Origin: an uncultured Ruminococcus sp.
Lineage (GTDB): Bacteria; Bacillota_A; Clostridia; Oscillospirales; Acutalibacteraceae
Length of the DNA stretch: 20,323 bases
Direction of reading: 5' to 3'
NCBI GenBank assembly: GCA_902773395.1
Contig: CACYEJ010000113.1
Span: forward strand, 1-20,323
Both the position numbers and the translations under genes were made by a program. Of this stretch, positions 1 through 7,141 are shown in pieces. The first letter of the stretch is position 1, and the number at the start of each line of letters is the position of its first letter. The notes below the pieces were generated by a model that was not told the origin of the DNA, searched no databases, and saw only the letters and a list, made by a program, of their open reading frames with translations.

Positions 1-1302
1 GAGGAGATGGCAATTAACGAGGCTACAAGATGTCTCAACTGCAAAAACATGCCTTGTGTCAGCGGATGTCCTGTAAATGTTCCGATTCCTGATTTTATCG
101 CACAGGTAAAAGAGGGCAACTTCGAGGAGGCTTACTCCATTATTACAAAGGCAAGCTCGCTTCCGGCAGTTTGTGGAAGAGTCTGTCCGCAGGAAACTCA
201 GTGTGAGTCAAAGTGCGTAAGAGGTATCAAGACAGAGAGTGTTGGTATCGGCAGATTGGAAAGATTCGTTGCTGATTATCATATGAATAATTCTACCGAA
301 AAGGCAGTTAAGCCTGAGAGCAACGGTCACAAGGTAGCTGTAATCGGTTCAGGTCCGGCAGGTCTTACTTGTGCCGGCACATTGGCTAAGCAGGGCTATG
401 AGGTAACTGTGTTTGAGGCATTCCACACAGCCGGCGGTGTTTTGATGTATGGTATTCCTGAGTTCAGACTTCCTAAGGCTATCGTTCAGAAGGAGATTAG
501 CGGACTCAAAGATTTGGGCGTAGATATCCAGACTAATATGGTTATGGGTAGAGTAATGTCCGTTGACGAGCTTTTCGAAGAAGGCTATGAGGCAGTGTTT
601 GTAGGTACAGGTGCAGGTCTTCCGAACTTTATGGGTATGGAAGGCGAAGGCTTAATTGGTGTGTACTCTGCAAATGAGTTCCTCACAAGAATTAACCTGA
701 TGAAAGCTTACAAGGACGAGTACGATACGCCGATTATCCGTCCAAAGAATGTTGCTGTTGTTGGCGGCGGCAACGTTGCAATGGACGCAGCGAGAAGTGC
801 TCTTCGTCTTGGTGCTGAGAATGTGTATATCGTTTACAGAAGAAGCGAAGAGGAGATGCCTGCTCGTAACGAGGAGATCCACCATGCAAAAGAAGAGGGC
901 GTAAACTTCAAGCTTCTTAATAATCCTGTCAAAGTTCTCGGCGATGAGAGCGGTAAGGTAGTAGGTCTTGAGTGTGTAGAAATGGAGCTTGGCGAGCCTG
1001 ATGCAAGCGGCAGAAGACGTCCTGTTGCAAAAGAGGGTTCCAACTTTGTGCTCGATGTTGATGCAGTTATTATTGCTATCGGTAATGCACCGAACCCGTT
1101 GATTCGTTCCACAACAAAGGGTATCGAAGCAAATGCACGCGGCTGTCTTGTTGTAAACGAGGAAACAATGCAGACAACAAAAGAGGGCGTATATGCAGGC
1201 GGTGACGCAGTAACCGGTGCAGCTACTGTTATTAAGGCAATGGGTGCCGGCAGACACGCTGCTAAGTCTATTGACGAGTATATTAAGAGTAAGGCTAATT
1301 GA
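1..1302 (+). CDS. gltA: GltA/NfnB/SudA-family NAD(P)H-dependent flavoprotein, 5'-truncated by the window
   Basis: FAD- and NAD(P)H-binding oxidoreductase of the glutamate synthase small-subunit type. Numbering from base 1, an N-terminal Fe-S region has cysteines at 11, 14, 19, 23 and 58, 62, 68, 72. An FAD-binding GxGxxG lies at 116-121 and a second nucleotide-binding GGGNVA at 255-260. The C-terminal region has the YAGGDAVTGA motif typical of the family. The ATG at base 7 is probably not the start: family members continue upstream, and GAG-GAG-ATG reads as the usual Glu-Glu-Met before AIxEAxRCLNC, so about 25-35 residues lie outside the window. In Clostridia such proteins may be stand-alone GltA, but the same family includes NfnB (electron-bifurcating transhydrogenase) and SudA. 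The upstream neighbour that would decide this is not visible. Family call is certain; the exact reaction is not. Confidence 0.9.
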   Translation, partial: EEMAINEATRCLNCKNMPCVSGCPVNVPIPDFIAQVKEGNFEEAYSIITKASSLPAVCGRVCPQETQCESKCVRGIKTESVGIGRLERFVADYHMNNSTEKAVKPESNGHKVAVIGSGPAGLTCAGTLAKQGYEVTVFEAFHTAGGVLMYGIPEFRLPKAIVQKEISGLKDLGVDIQTNMVMGRVMSVDELFEEGYEAVFVGTGAGLPNFMGMEGEGLIGVYSANEFLTRINLMKAYKDEYDTPIIRPKNVAVVGGGNVAMDAARSALRLGAENVYIVYRRSEEEMPARNEEIHHAKEEGVNFKLLNNPVKVLGDESGKVVGLECVEMELGEPDASGRRRPVAKEGSNFVLDVDAVIIAIGNAPNPLIRSTTKGIEANARGCLVVNEETMQTTKEGVYAGGDAVTGAATVIKAMGAGRHAAKSIDEYIKSKAN

Positions 1303-1349
1303 TTTTGAGATTATTGAAAGATAGTCTTATTATTTTCTAATAAATTATT

Positions 1350-1384
1350 ACGGCAGACAGTTTTTAGTTGTCTGCCGTTTTTAT
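1350..1384 (+). terminator. Intrinsic terminator of the GltA-family gene
   Basis: A perfect 10-bp stem (ACGGCAGACA at 1350-1359, TGTCTGCCGT at 1369-1378) with a 9-base loop, followed by TTTTATT. It lies 47 bases after the stop codon and separates this gene from the next promoter. Confidence 0.92.
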
Positions 1385-1402
1385 TACAAAGAATATGATT
1401 AC

Positions 1403-1431
1403 TGTACATTTTTGTTGTTTTGTGATATAAT
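1403..1431 (+). promoter_or_regulatory. Promoter of the TetM-like/NYN gene, with overlapping operator-like palindrome
   Basis: A -35 box TGTACA (1403-1408), a 17-base spacer and an extended -10 TGaTATAAT (1423-1431). The predicted transcription start is near 1438, giving a leader of about 30 bases before the ATG at 1469. A perfect 10-bp inverted repeat (1412-1421 with 1437-1446) flanks the -10 box, as a repressor operator would. Confidence 0.7.
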
Positions 1432-1468
1432 TATAAAAAACAACAATTTGTCAGGAAGTGAATGTAAA

Positions 1469-4051
1469 ATGAAAAAATCAGTCATAAGTATTCTTGCCCA
1501 CGTTGATTCAGGTAAAACTACACTTTCAGAAGCATTAATGTACTGCTCCGGCAATATCTCAAAGCTAGGCAGAGTAGATCACAGAAATTCCTTTTTGGAT
1601 ACATTTGCTCTCGAACGTGACAGAGGTATCACTATATTTTCCAAGCAAGCTGTTTTAAAATATAATGACACTGAGTTTTCATTGCTTGATACACCCGGTC
1701 ACGTGGATTTTTCCGCTGAAACAGAGCGTACCTTGCAGGTGTCGGATTATGCAGTTTTAGTTATCAGCGGAACAGACGGCGTGCAAAGTCATACACATAC
1801 ACTTTGGAAGCTTTTAAAGAAGTATAATATTCCATGCTTTATATTTGTGAATAAAATGGACTTGCCTGGTGCAGAGCAACAGCTTATAATCGAACAGCTT
1901 AAATCAAAGCTGAGCGATGGATGCGTGGATTTTTCAAAAGACAGCGGAGAAGAGTTTTTTGAGAATATTGCCCTCTCGGACGATGAGCTTTTTGATTTTT
2001 ATAATGAAAATAATTTTATCAATAAATCAGACATCATTAATGCCGTGGCTCAGAGAAAAATCTTTCCTTGTATGTTTGGCTCAGCCCTTCGATTAAAAGG
2101 TGTTGAAGAATTTCTGCAATGCCTGAGCGAATATACAGCCGAACCGAAATACAGTGATAAATTTGGCGGAAAGGTGTATAAAATTACAGAGGATCATCAG
2201 GGAAACCGCCTTACATTTATGAAGATAACCGGCGGAAAAATAAAAGTGAAAGATGTACTTCCAAGCGAAAAAAATATTAATGGCGAAAAAATTAATCAGA
2301 TCCGCATTTACTCCGGCGACAAGTTTACACAGACCGATGAAGTAAAGGCAGGTTCAATATGTGCTGTAACAGGAATTACTTTTGCACGTCCCGGCTTTGG
2401 TTTAGGAGCTGAAAAAAATTCCGGATTGCCTGTGCTCTCTCCGGTGCTTAACTACCGTGTTGAGCCGCCTGAGGGTGTTGATATACATAAGCTTCTTGAA
2501 AAATTAAGGCTTCTTGAAGATGAAGACCCCCAACTCAATGTTATTTGGAATGAGCGTCTGAAAGAAATCCAGGTGCAGTTAATGGGAGATATTCAGCTTG
2601 AAATATTAAAGTGTATTATCTCAGAACGTTTTGGTATTGATGTTACTTTTGGTAAGGGCAATATTATTTATAAGGAAACAATATCAAATATGGTGGAGGG
2701 TGTTGGACATTTTGAACCGCTAAAGCATTATGCGGAGGTTCATTTAACTATGAAGCCGGGCAAGCGTGACAGCGGTATTGTAATAGGTTCGGACTGCAAA
2801 GAGGATATTCTCGACAAAAATTGGCAAAGGCTGATTTTGACACATCTTTACGAGAAAACACATATAGGTGTTCTTACAGGTTCACCGATTACCGATATGG
2901 AAATTATGCTTGTATCCGGCAGAGCTCATGCAAAGCATACCGAGGGAGGCGATTTCCGACAGGCTACATATCGTGCAGTACGTCAGGGACTTCGTTCGGC
3001 AGAGAGTGAGCTGCTGGAGCCTTACTATGATTTTTCGCTTGAATTGCCTAGTGAAAATGTGGGACGTGCTATGACGGATATTCAGCGAATGTGCGGCAGT
3101 TTCAATCTACCTGAGGTTTACTCGGATTTTGCCGTAATCACCGGCACGGCACCTGTTGCAACGATGTGCGACTATGCCAGAGATGTTGTTCGATATACAC
3201 ACGGAAAGGGCAAGCTGATTTGTGAGCTTAAAGGCTATGAGAAGTGCCATAATGCAGATGAAGTCATATCAAAGATAGGATATAATCCCGACAGCGATTT
3301 GGAGAATCCGTGCGGTTCGGTATTCTGTTCGCACGGAGCAGGCTATAATGTGCCGTGGGACGAAGTAAAGAAACATATGCACTTGTCGGAATCTATAAGG
3401 TCTTCAAATGAGGAATCTCCAAGCTTCGGAAGAGAAAAATTATTCTCAATGTGTAAAACGCAGAGCGATGTTTTTGCACTTGACAAGGAGCTGATGCAGA
3501 TATTCGAGCAGACATATGGCGAGGTAAAAAAGAGAACTTCTCAACAGAGCCGAAGATATGATAGTCCAAGCACTCAGTCGAACTATAAGCGAAAGAATAC
3601 ACAAACATATGACGGTGTTGAGTATGTGCTTGTTGACGGATACAATGTCATATTTTCGTGGGAGGAGCTTGGTGCGTTAGCAAAGGATAATATTGATGCA
3701 GCAAGAAATACGCTAATAAATATTCTATGCAATTATCAGGGTTATAAGAAATGTGAACTGATATTGGTGTTTGATGCCTACAAAGTCAAGGGAAATGTAA
3801 GAGAGGTTGAAAGGGTAAATAATATCAGTGTGGTGTATACAAAAGAAGCAGAAACAGCAGATATGTACATTGAAAAGGTGACGCATAAGTTAGCAAAGAA
3901 TCACCGTGTAAGGGTGGTAACATCAGACGGTCTGGAGCAGCTTATTATTCTGGGAAGCGGTGCTTTGCGTGTATCGTCACGAGCCTTTCTGGAAGAGGTC
4001 AGAAAGGCGGAACAGGAAATCAGAGGACTCATATCAGGTATATCACAATAG
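1469..4051 (+). CDS. TetM/EF-G-like ribosomal GTPase fused to a C-terminal YacP/Rae1-type NYN nuclease domain
   Basis: An 860-residue translation-factor GTPase. G motifs: AHVDSGKTT 10-18 (P-loop), RGIT 52-55 (switch I), DTPGH 74-78, NKMD 128-131. Domain II and EF-G domains III-V follow to about residue 670, close to Tet(M)/Tet(O) throughout (for example LLEPYY and ELKGY). A charged, Ser/Gln-rich linker at about 690-715 joins a full NYN domain (718-860) resembling B. subtilis YacP/Rae1: VDGYN 722-726, FDA 768-770, ExETAD 793-798, TSD 818-820, then a GALRxSSR motif. Acidic residues D723, D769, D798 and D820 suggest an intact nuclease site. I chose ATG 1469 (SD AGGAAG 1453-1458); an in-frame TTG at 1412 lies between the -35 and -10 boxes. 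The domain IV loop that displaces tetracycline in Tet(M) is not conserved, so drug resistance should not be assumed. Cellular role unknown; the likely site of action is the ribosomal A site. Confidence 0.93.
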   Translation: MKKSVISILAHVDSGKTTLSEALMYCSGNISKLGRVDHRNSFLDTFALERDRGITIFSKQAVLKYNDTEFSLLDTPGHVDFSAETERTLQVSDYAVLVISGTDGVQSHTHTLWKLLKKYNIPCFIFVNKMDLPGAEQQLIIEQLKSKLSDGCVDFSKDSGEEFFENIALSDDELFDFYNENNFINKSDIINAVAQRKIFPCMFGSALRLKGVEEFLQCLSEYTAEPKYSDKFGGKVYKITEDHQGNRLTFMKITGGKIKVKDVLPSEKNINGEKINQIRIYSGDKFTQTDEVKAGSICAVTGITFARPGFGLGAEKNSGLPVLSPVLNYRVEPPEGVDIHKLLEKLRLLEDEDPQLNVIWNERLKEIQVQLMGDIQLEILKCIISERFGIDVTFGKGNIIYKETISNMVEGVGHFEPLKHYAEVHLTMKPGKRDSGIVIGSDCKEDILDKNWQRLILTHLYEKTHIGVLTGSPITDMEIMLVSGRAHAKHTEGGDFRQATYRAVRQGLRSAESELLEPYYDFSLELPSENVGRAMTDIQRMCGSFNLPEVYSDFAVITGTAPVATMCDYARDVVRYTHGKGKLICELKGYEKCHNADEVISKIGYNPDSDLENPCGSVFCSHGAGYNVPWDEVKKHMHLSESIRSSNEESPSFGREKLFSMCKTQSDVFALDKELMQIFEQTYGEVKKRTSQQSRRYDSPSTQSNYKRKNTQTYDGVEYVLVDGYNVIFSWEELGALAKDNIDAARNTLINILCNYQGYKKCELILVFDAYKVKGNVREVERVNNISVVYTKEAETADMYIEKVTHKLAKNHRVRVVTSDGLEQLIILGSGALRVSSRAFLEEVRKAEQEIRGLISGISQ

Positions 4052-4062
4052 ATAGTAAGAAA

Positions 4063-4102
4063 AATCCCTCAAGCGTTAGTGTGAGTGCTTGAGGGATTAA
4101 GT
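4063..4102. terminator. Bidirectional terminator between convergent genes
   Basis: A perfect 12-bp stem (AATCCCTCAAGC at 4063-4074, GCTTGAGGGATT at 4087-4098) with a 12-base loop. On the minus strand it is followed by TTTTTC, which makes a good terminator for the que operon. On the plus strand the tail is weaker (AAGTGCTTTT). It lies between the stops of the GTPase-NYN gene and queF. Confidence 0.88.
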
Positions 4103-4142
4103 GCTTTTATAGTAAGCGTGTTTTTGGTGCGGATTAAAATTA

Positions 4143-4628
4143 TTATCTGTTATCAACTTTTTCGGGATATAGGTCGTGATGTGATAATCGGTCAAAGGCA
4201 ACCTGCTCCCAGCGAGTGCTTTTTTTTCCGTAATTGCAGTAAGGGTCAATTGAGATACCGCCTCGTGGCGTGAACTTTCCCCAAACCTCTATGTACTTTG
4301 GATCCATAAGCTTTATCAGATCCTTCATGATAATGTTTACACAGTCCTCGTGAAAATCACCGTGATTGCGAAAACTGAACAGATATAGTTTAAGCGATTT
4401 GCTTTCAACCATTCTCTCGCCCGGAACATAGGAAATTGTAATAGACGCAAAATCCGGCTGCCCTGTAATCGGGCAAAGGCTTGTAAATTCAGGACAATTG
4501 AATTTGACAAAATAATCGTTCTCAGGGTGCTTGTTCTGAAATGTTTCAAGAATGTCGGGAGAGTAGTCTGTGGGGTATTTGTTTTTCTGATTTCCAAGTA
4601 ATGTCAGTGAAGCTTCATCGTTTCTCAT
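4143..4628 (-). CDS. queF: NADPH-dependent 7-cyano-7-deazaguanine reductase QueF
   Basis: Reduces the nitrile of preQ0 to the aminomethyl group of preQ1 with two NADPH, the last step of precursor synthesis for the tRNA nucleoside queuosine. At 161 residues it is the short, single-domain (YkvM-type) form. The catalytic cysteine is C52 in [12 protein letters not shown], with the proton donor D59. The family signature ESKSLK is at 75-80, followed by the [10 protein letters not shown] stretch (86-95). It is the last gene of the que operon. Its ATG lies 16 bases past the queC stop, with a GGAGG ribosome binding site in the gap. Transcription ends at the bidirectional hairpin at 4063-4098. Confidence 0.96.
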   Translation of the reverse strand: MRNDEASLTLLGNQKNKYPTDYSPDILETFQNKHPENDYFVKFNCPEFTSLCPITGQPDFASITISYVPGERMVESKSLKLYLFSFRNHGDFHEDCVNIIMKDLIKLMDPKYIEVWGKFTPRGGISIDPYCNYGKKSTRWEQVAFDRLSHHDLYPEKVDNR

Positions 4629-4644
4629 TTAATGATACCTCCGG

Positions 4645-5319
4645 TTATATCAAGTCAATACCGTTTGCTAAAAATGCAGCTCTTCTATCAAGACACGTTG
4701 CACATTTTCCGCAAGGTCTATCACTTCCCTCATAGCAGCTCCATGTCAGTTCATAAGGTACACCAAGTTTTTTGCCAATTGCGACAACGTCTTTTTTACT
4801 TTTCAATACAAACGGTGCTTCAATTCTAAGCTGATGACCGCTTCCTTCAACGACCGCAGTGTTCATAGCAGTGTTGAAGGCTTCGCTGCAATCGGGGTAA
4901 GCATTGCCTGCCGCATCATCGCTGTGTGCACCATAGTAAATGACATTACAATCCTTTGATAGTGCAATACTTGCCGCAGAAGCAATGAATAAACCGTTTC
5001 TGAACGGAACATATGTATTCACGGGAGAACCGTTTGTCTTTTTAAGTTGTTCAGCATAGCTTTCTTTTGGAATTTCCTCGTTTGAATGTTGTAATAATGT
5101 ACAATTGCTGTATGAAAAAAGCGGTGCAAGATCAATACTAATATGTTCAACACCATAAAATTTTACAATTTGTGAAGCTGCTTCAAGCTCCTTACAGTGC
5201 TTCTGCCCGTAGCTGATAGACAGAGCAATCACATTTTCCTTGCTATATTTATCAATAGCCAGAGCCAGACAGGTGGTGCTGTCAACACCGCCGCTGAACA
5301 GTACAAGTGCTTTATCCAT
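4645..5319 (-). CDS. queC: 7-cyano-7-deazaguanine synthase QueC
   Basis: ATP-dependent enzyme converting 7-carboxy-7-deazaguanine and ammonia into preQ0. The 224-residue protein has the PP-loop ATP pyrophosphatase motif SGGVDS at 9-14, the NTYVPFRNGLFIA motif in the middle and a C-terminal structural zinc site formed by C195, C203, C206 and C209. This is the usual length and layout for the family. Its ribosome binding site AAGGAG overlaps the folE stop codon (TAAGGAG), and the ATG follows 10 bases later, so translation is probably coupled to folE. The product feeds QueF, encoded immediately downstream. Confidence 0.97.
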   Translation of the reverse strand: MDKALVLFSGGVDSTTCLALAIDKYSKENVIALSISYGQKHCKELEAASQIVKFYGVEHISIDLAPLFSYSNCTLLQHSNEEIPKESYAEQLKKTNGSPVNTYVPFRNGLFIASAASIALSKDCNVIYYGAHSDDAAGNAYPDCSEAFNTAMNTAVVEGSGHQLRIEAPFVLKSKKDVVAIGKKLGVPYELTWSCYEGSDRPCGKCATCLDRRAAFLANGIDLI

Positions 5320-5334
5320 ATGTAAATAATCTCC

Positions 5335-5904
5335 TTATCTGATTCTGCTTTGCAGGCTGGAGTCTGTTTCAAAGCGTCCTCTGAGTGTTTCCGTAAAGGT
5401 TTTCGCAGCGGGACGGCAAATGCCCCTTGCAGTCATGCAGCTGTGACTGGCCTCGATATGCACTGCTACGTCCTCTGAACCTGTTGCCTCCTGCATAATT
5501 TCCGCAATGTCAGCACCTATTCTCTCTTGAAGCTGTAACCTTTTTGCAACCATGTCCGCAATTCTTGCAATCTTGCTAAGACCTATTACTTTATCCTTGG
5601 GAATATAGGCTACTGTTACTTTCATATCGTACATTAGTGCCATATGGTGTTCACAATAACTGAATACCTCAATATCACGAACAACAACTATATCCTGCTG
5701 CTTGTTTGCGTGAGGAGATTCAAATGTCTTTCCAAACATTTGTGCAATCTCGTGATTAGTATAGTTCATTCCCTCGAAAACCTCAGCGTACATTCTTGCA
5801 ACTCGATCGGGCGTTTCTATTAAGCCCTCACGGTTGGGGTCATCGCCTAAGGCTTCCAGAATTCCTCTGATATGATATTTTATAGCCTCTTGATCAATTG
5901 CCAT
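5335..5904 (-). CDS. folE: GTP cyclohydrolase I, FolE
   Basis: Zinc-dependent hydrolysis of GTP to 7,8-dihydroneopterin triphosphate, the entry step for both folate and queuosine. The 189-residue protein has the family core: zinc ligands C84 and H87 in SYCEHH, C156 in SHSCMTARG, and the catalytic H154. The conserved [10 protein letters not shown] segment is at 105-114. Its position between queE and queC suggests a copy dedicated to queuosine supply, though it could also serve folate. The start is two bases after the queE stop, and its ribosome binding site AAAGGAG is made from the last codons of queE, so the two are translationally coupled. Confidence 0.97.
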   Translation of the reverse strand: MAIDQEAIKYHIRGILEALGDDPNREGLIETPDRVARMYAEVFEGMNYTNHEIAQMFGKTFESPHANKQQDIVVVRDIEVFSYCEHHMALMYDMKVTVAYIPKDKVIGLSKIARIADMVAKRLQLQERIGADIAEIMQEATGSEDVAVHIEASHSCMTARGICRPAAKTFTETLRGRFETDSSLQSRIR

Positions 5905-5906
5905 TG

Positions 5907-6569
5907 CTAAACTCCTTTCTCGTTAGGATCCCAAATGAATTTGTGCATTTGAAGCTGCAAAGTTACATTGTTCATCTTATGCAGCTTCATATAATTAACT
6001 ATCTCGCTTGGCTGGATTTTTCCGAATACAGGACTTATAAAAACAGAGCATCGTTCGTCAAGATTGTATTTGTTAATTATTTCTCTTGCCCGTTCCAAAT
6101 CCTGCAAGCTGCCCGAAACAAATTTTAATGTATCCTGTTTGTCGAGGAGCAGGAGATTTTTGTTGCACATGGATTTTTCCATACCGCTTGACGGCAGCTT
6201 ATAATCCATTGTCATAGACGGTCTGTTTTTCATCGTCATATATGGTTTTAGAGGTATGCTTCCGTTAGTTTCAATTTCCACATACAGCCTGTTGTTTTGT
6301 GACAGCAATTCGAGCAGCTCGGAAATACCTTCTCGGTTTAATGGTTCTCCGCCGGTAAGTGTGACATTGTTGATTCCCGATTGACAGATCTCGTTGTAGA
6401 TTTCAATTGCTGTCATTTTGCGGTGGGGGACATCGGGTTTATTTGCCCACATTGTATCACAATATGAGCAGCAAAGATTGCAGCCGCAGAAACGGACAAA
6501 AAATGCAAGCTGCCCTGAGTGTGTTCCTTCTCCGTTGATGCTCACAAACATTTCCGCTACATCAAGCAT
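5907..6569 (-). CDS. queE: 7-carboxy-7-deazaguanine synthase QueE (radical SAM)
   Basis: Radical S-adenosylmethionine enzyme that contracts 6-carboxy-tetrahydropterin to 7-carboxy-7-deazaguanine, forming the deazapurine ring. The 220-residue protein has the CX3CX2C iron-sulfur motif at C30, C34 and C37, preceded by the typical [12 protein letters not shown] substrate segment (8-19). The SAM-binding TLTGGEP motif lies near residues 70-76. Two extra cysteines, C28 and C33, lie within the motif region. It starts three bases after the queD stop, and its ribosome binding site GAGGAGG is encoded by the final Glu-Glu-Gly codons of queD. It acts directly after QueD and before QueC. Confidence 0.96.
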   Translation of the reverse strand: MLDVAEMFVSINGEGTHSGQLAFFVRFCGCNLCCSYCDTMWANKPDVPHRKMTAIEIYNEICQSGINNVTLTGGEPLNREGISELLELLSQNNRLYVEIETNGSIPLKPYMTMKNRPSMTMDYKLPSSGMEKSMCNKNLLLLDKQDTLKFVSGSLQDLERAREIINKYNLDERCSVFISPVFGKIQPSEIVNYMKLHKMNNVTLQLQMHKFIWDPNEKGV

Positions 6570-6572
6570 TGC

Positions 6573-6998
6573 TCAGCCCTCCTCTGAATATGACGCACAA
6601 TTATTTGGCGTTTCATACACAGTAATTTTTTTTACATGATACGAAAGTCCCTTCATTCGGAAAAAAAAGTACTTTGCAAATTCTTCTGCTGTAGGACGAA
6701 ACGAAACCTCGATAATAGAGAAGTTTTCGGATTTTAGTGCTGTAATAGTGCTGTCTTTCAGGCTGCCCTTTTCGATAATAAGACAATGATCGAACGAATC
6801 TGCAAGAGCTTTCAAATCATGCTTTAAATCTCCGAAATCAACTACCATACCTCTGAGCTGTCCGGATTCATTTAGCTTCTCCTGTTCAATCTCAGCAATA
6901 ATTCGCCAGCGATGACCGTGCAGATTAGAGCATTTACCGTTATAGCCCGATAAAAAATGGGCACTGTCAAAGCATGCTTCTGTTGTAAGCTGATACAT
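6573..6998 (-). CDS. queD: 6-carboxy-5,6,7,8-tetrahydropterin synthase QueD
   Basis: Converts 7,8-dihydroneopterin triphosphate to 6-carboxy-tetrahydropterin. It belongs to the 6-pyruvoyl-tetrahydropterin synthase family. From the chosen start the protein is 141 residues: zinc ligands H14, H27 and H29, and catalytic C23 in the KCxNLHGH motif. I chose ATG at 6998 because AAAGGAG sits 6 bases upstream and MYQLTTEACFDSAHF is the expected family N-terminus. A longer reading from 7043 would start inside the leader terminator hairpin and is unlikely. It is the first gene of queD-queE-folE-queC-queF, and its leader contains the riboswitch and attenuator candidates described separately. Confidence 0.95.
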   Translation of the reverse strand: MYQLTTEACFDSAHFLSGYNGKCSNLHGHRWRIIAEIEQEKLNESGQLRGMVVDFGDLKHDLKALADSFDHCLIIEKGSLKDSTITALKSENFSIIEVSFRPTAEEFAKYFFFRMKGLSYHVKKITVYETPNNCASYSEEG

Positions 6999-7013
6999 AA
7001 AAATCTCCTTTAA

Positions 7014-7044
7014 TAAAAAGTGCAGACACAAGGGTGCCTGCACT
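7014..7044 (-). terminator. Leader terminator/attenuator directly upstream of queD
   Basis: On the minus strand AGTGCAGGCAC (7044-7034) pairs with GTGTCTGCACT (7029-7019): 11 bp with one G-U, a CCTT loop, then TTTTATT. It ends about 10 bases before the queD ribosome binding site and 16 bases before the start codon. On the plus strand there is no U-tract. The position means it either ends nrdR transcripts or acts as a regulated attenuator of the que operon. Confidence 0.85.
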
Positions 7045-7083
7045 GATAAGATAAGTTAATAATATACTTAAATATCTTAAAAT

Positions 7084-7130
7084 TGCAGTCCCGGTTTTAT
7101 TTATAGACAGGAGGGTACTAATGAACTGTC
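7084..7130 (-). promoter_or_regulatory. Candidate preQ1-I-like riboswitch aptamer in the queD leader
   Basis: Minus-strand element with GACAG (7130-7126) pairing with CTGTC (7110-7106). The 15-base loop TTCATTAGTACCCTC is followed by an A-rich tail TATAAATAAAAC and CGGGA. This order (short stem, loop starting TTC with an AGT and a C-run, A-rich tail, short segment able to pair back to the TTC) resembles the preQ1-I class. The following CTGCA (7088-7084) can pair with TGCAG in the left arm of the terminator at 7014-7044, which would give an antiterminator. The tail differs from the ACTAA-type consensus I remember, so this is a candidate only. Confidence 0.45.
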
Positions 7131-7141
7131 TGTTGTCGCTG

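Noticed and set aside
1..9. GAGGAG followed by ATG read as a ribosome binding site and start
   Set aside because: No spacing exists between them, and the bases fit the conserved Glu-Glu-Met codons of a longer family N-terminus.
652..1257. A 201-codon minus-strand open frame inside the GltA-family gene
   Set aside because: Antisense shadow rich in Cys, Ile and Asn with no family resemblance.
1412..1468. Upstream TTG start extending the GTPase-NYN protein by 19 residues
   Set aside because: The segment lies within the promoter (between the -35 and the transcription start), has no ribosome binding site and does not match the family N-terminus.
1469..4051. Annotation as a tetracycline resistance gene
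   Set aside because: The drug-displacing loop of domain IV is not conserved and a nuclease domain is fused; resistance is not supported by sequence.
6999..7043. Longer queD start at 7043
   Set aside because: It would begin in the leader terminator hairpin; ATG 6998 has an ideal ribosome binding site and the conserved N-terminus.
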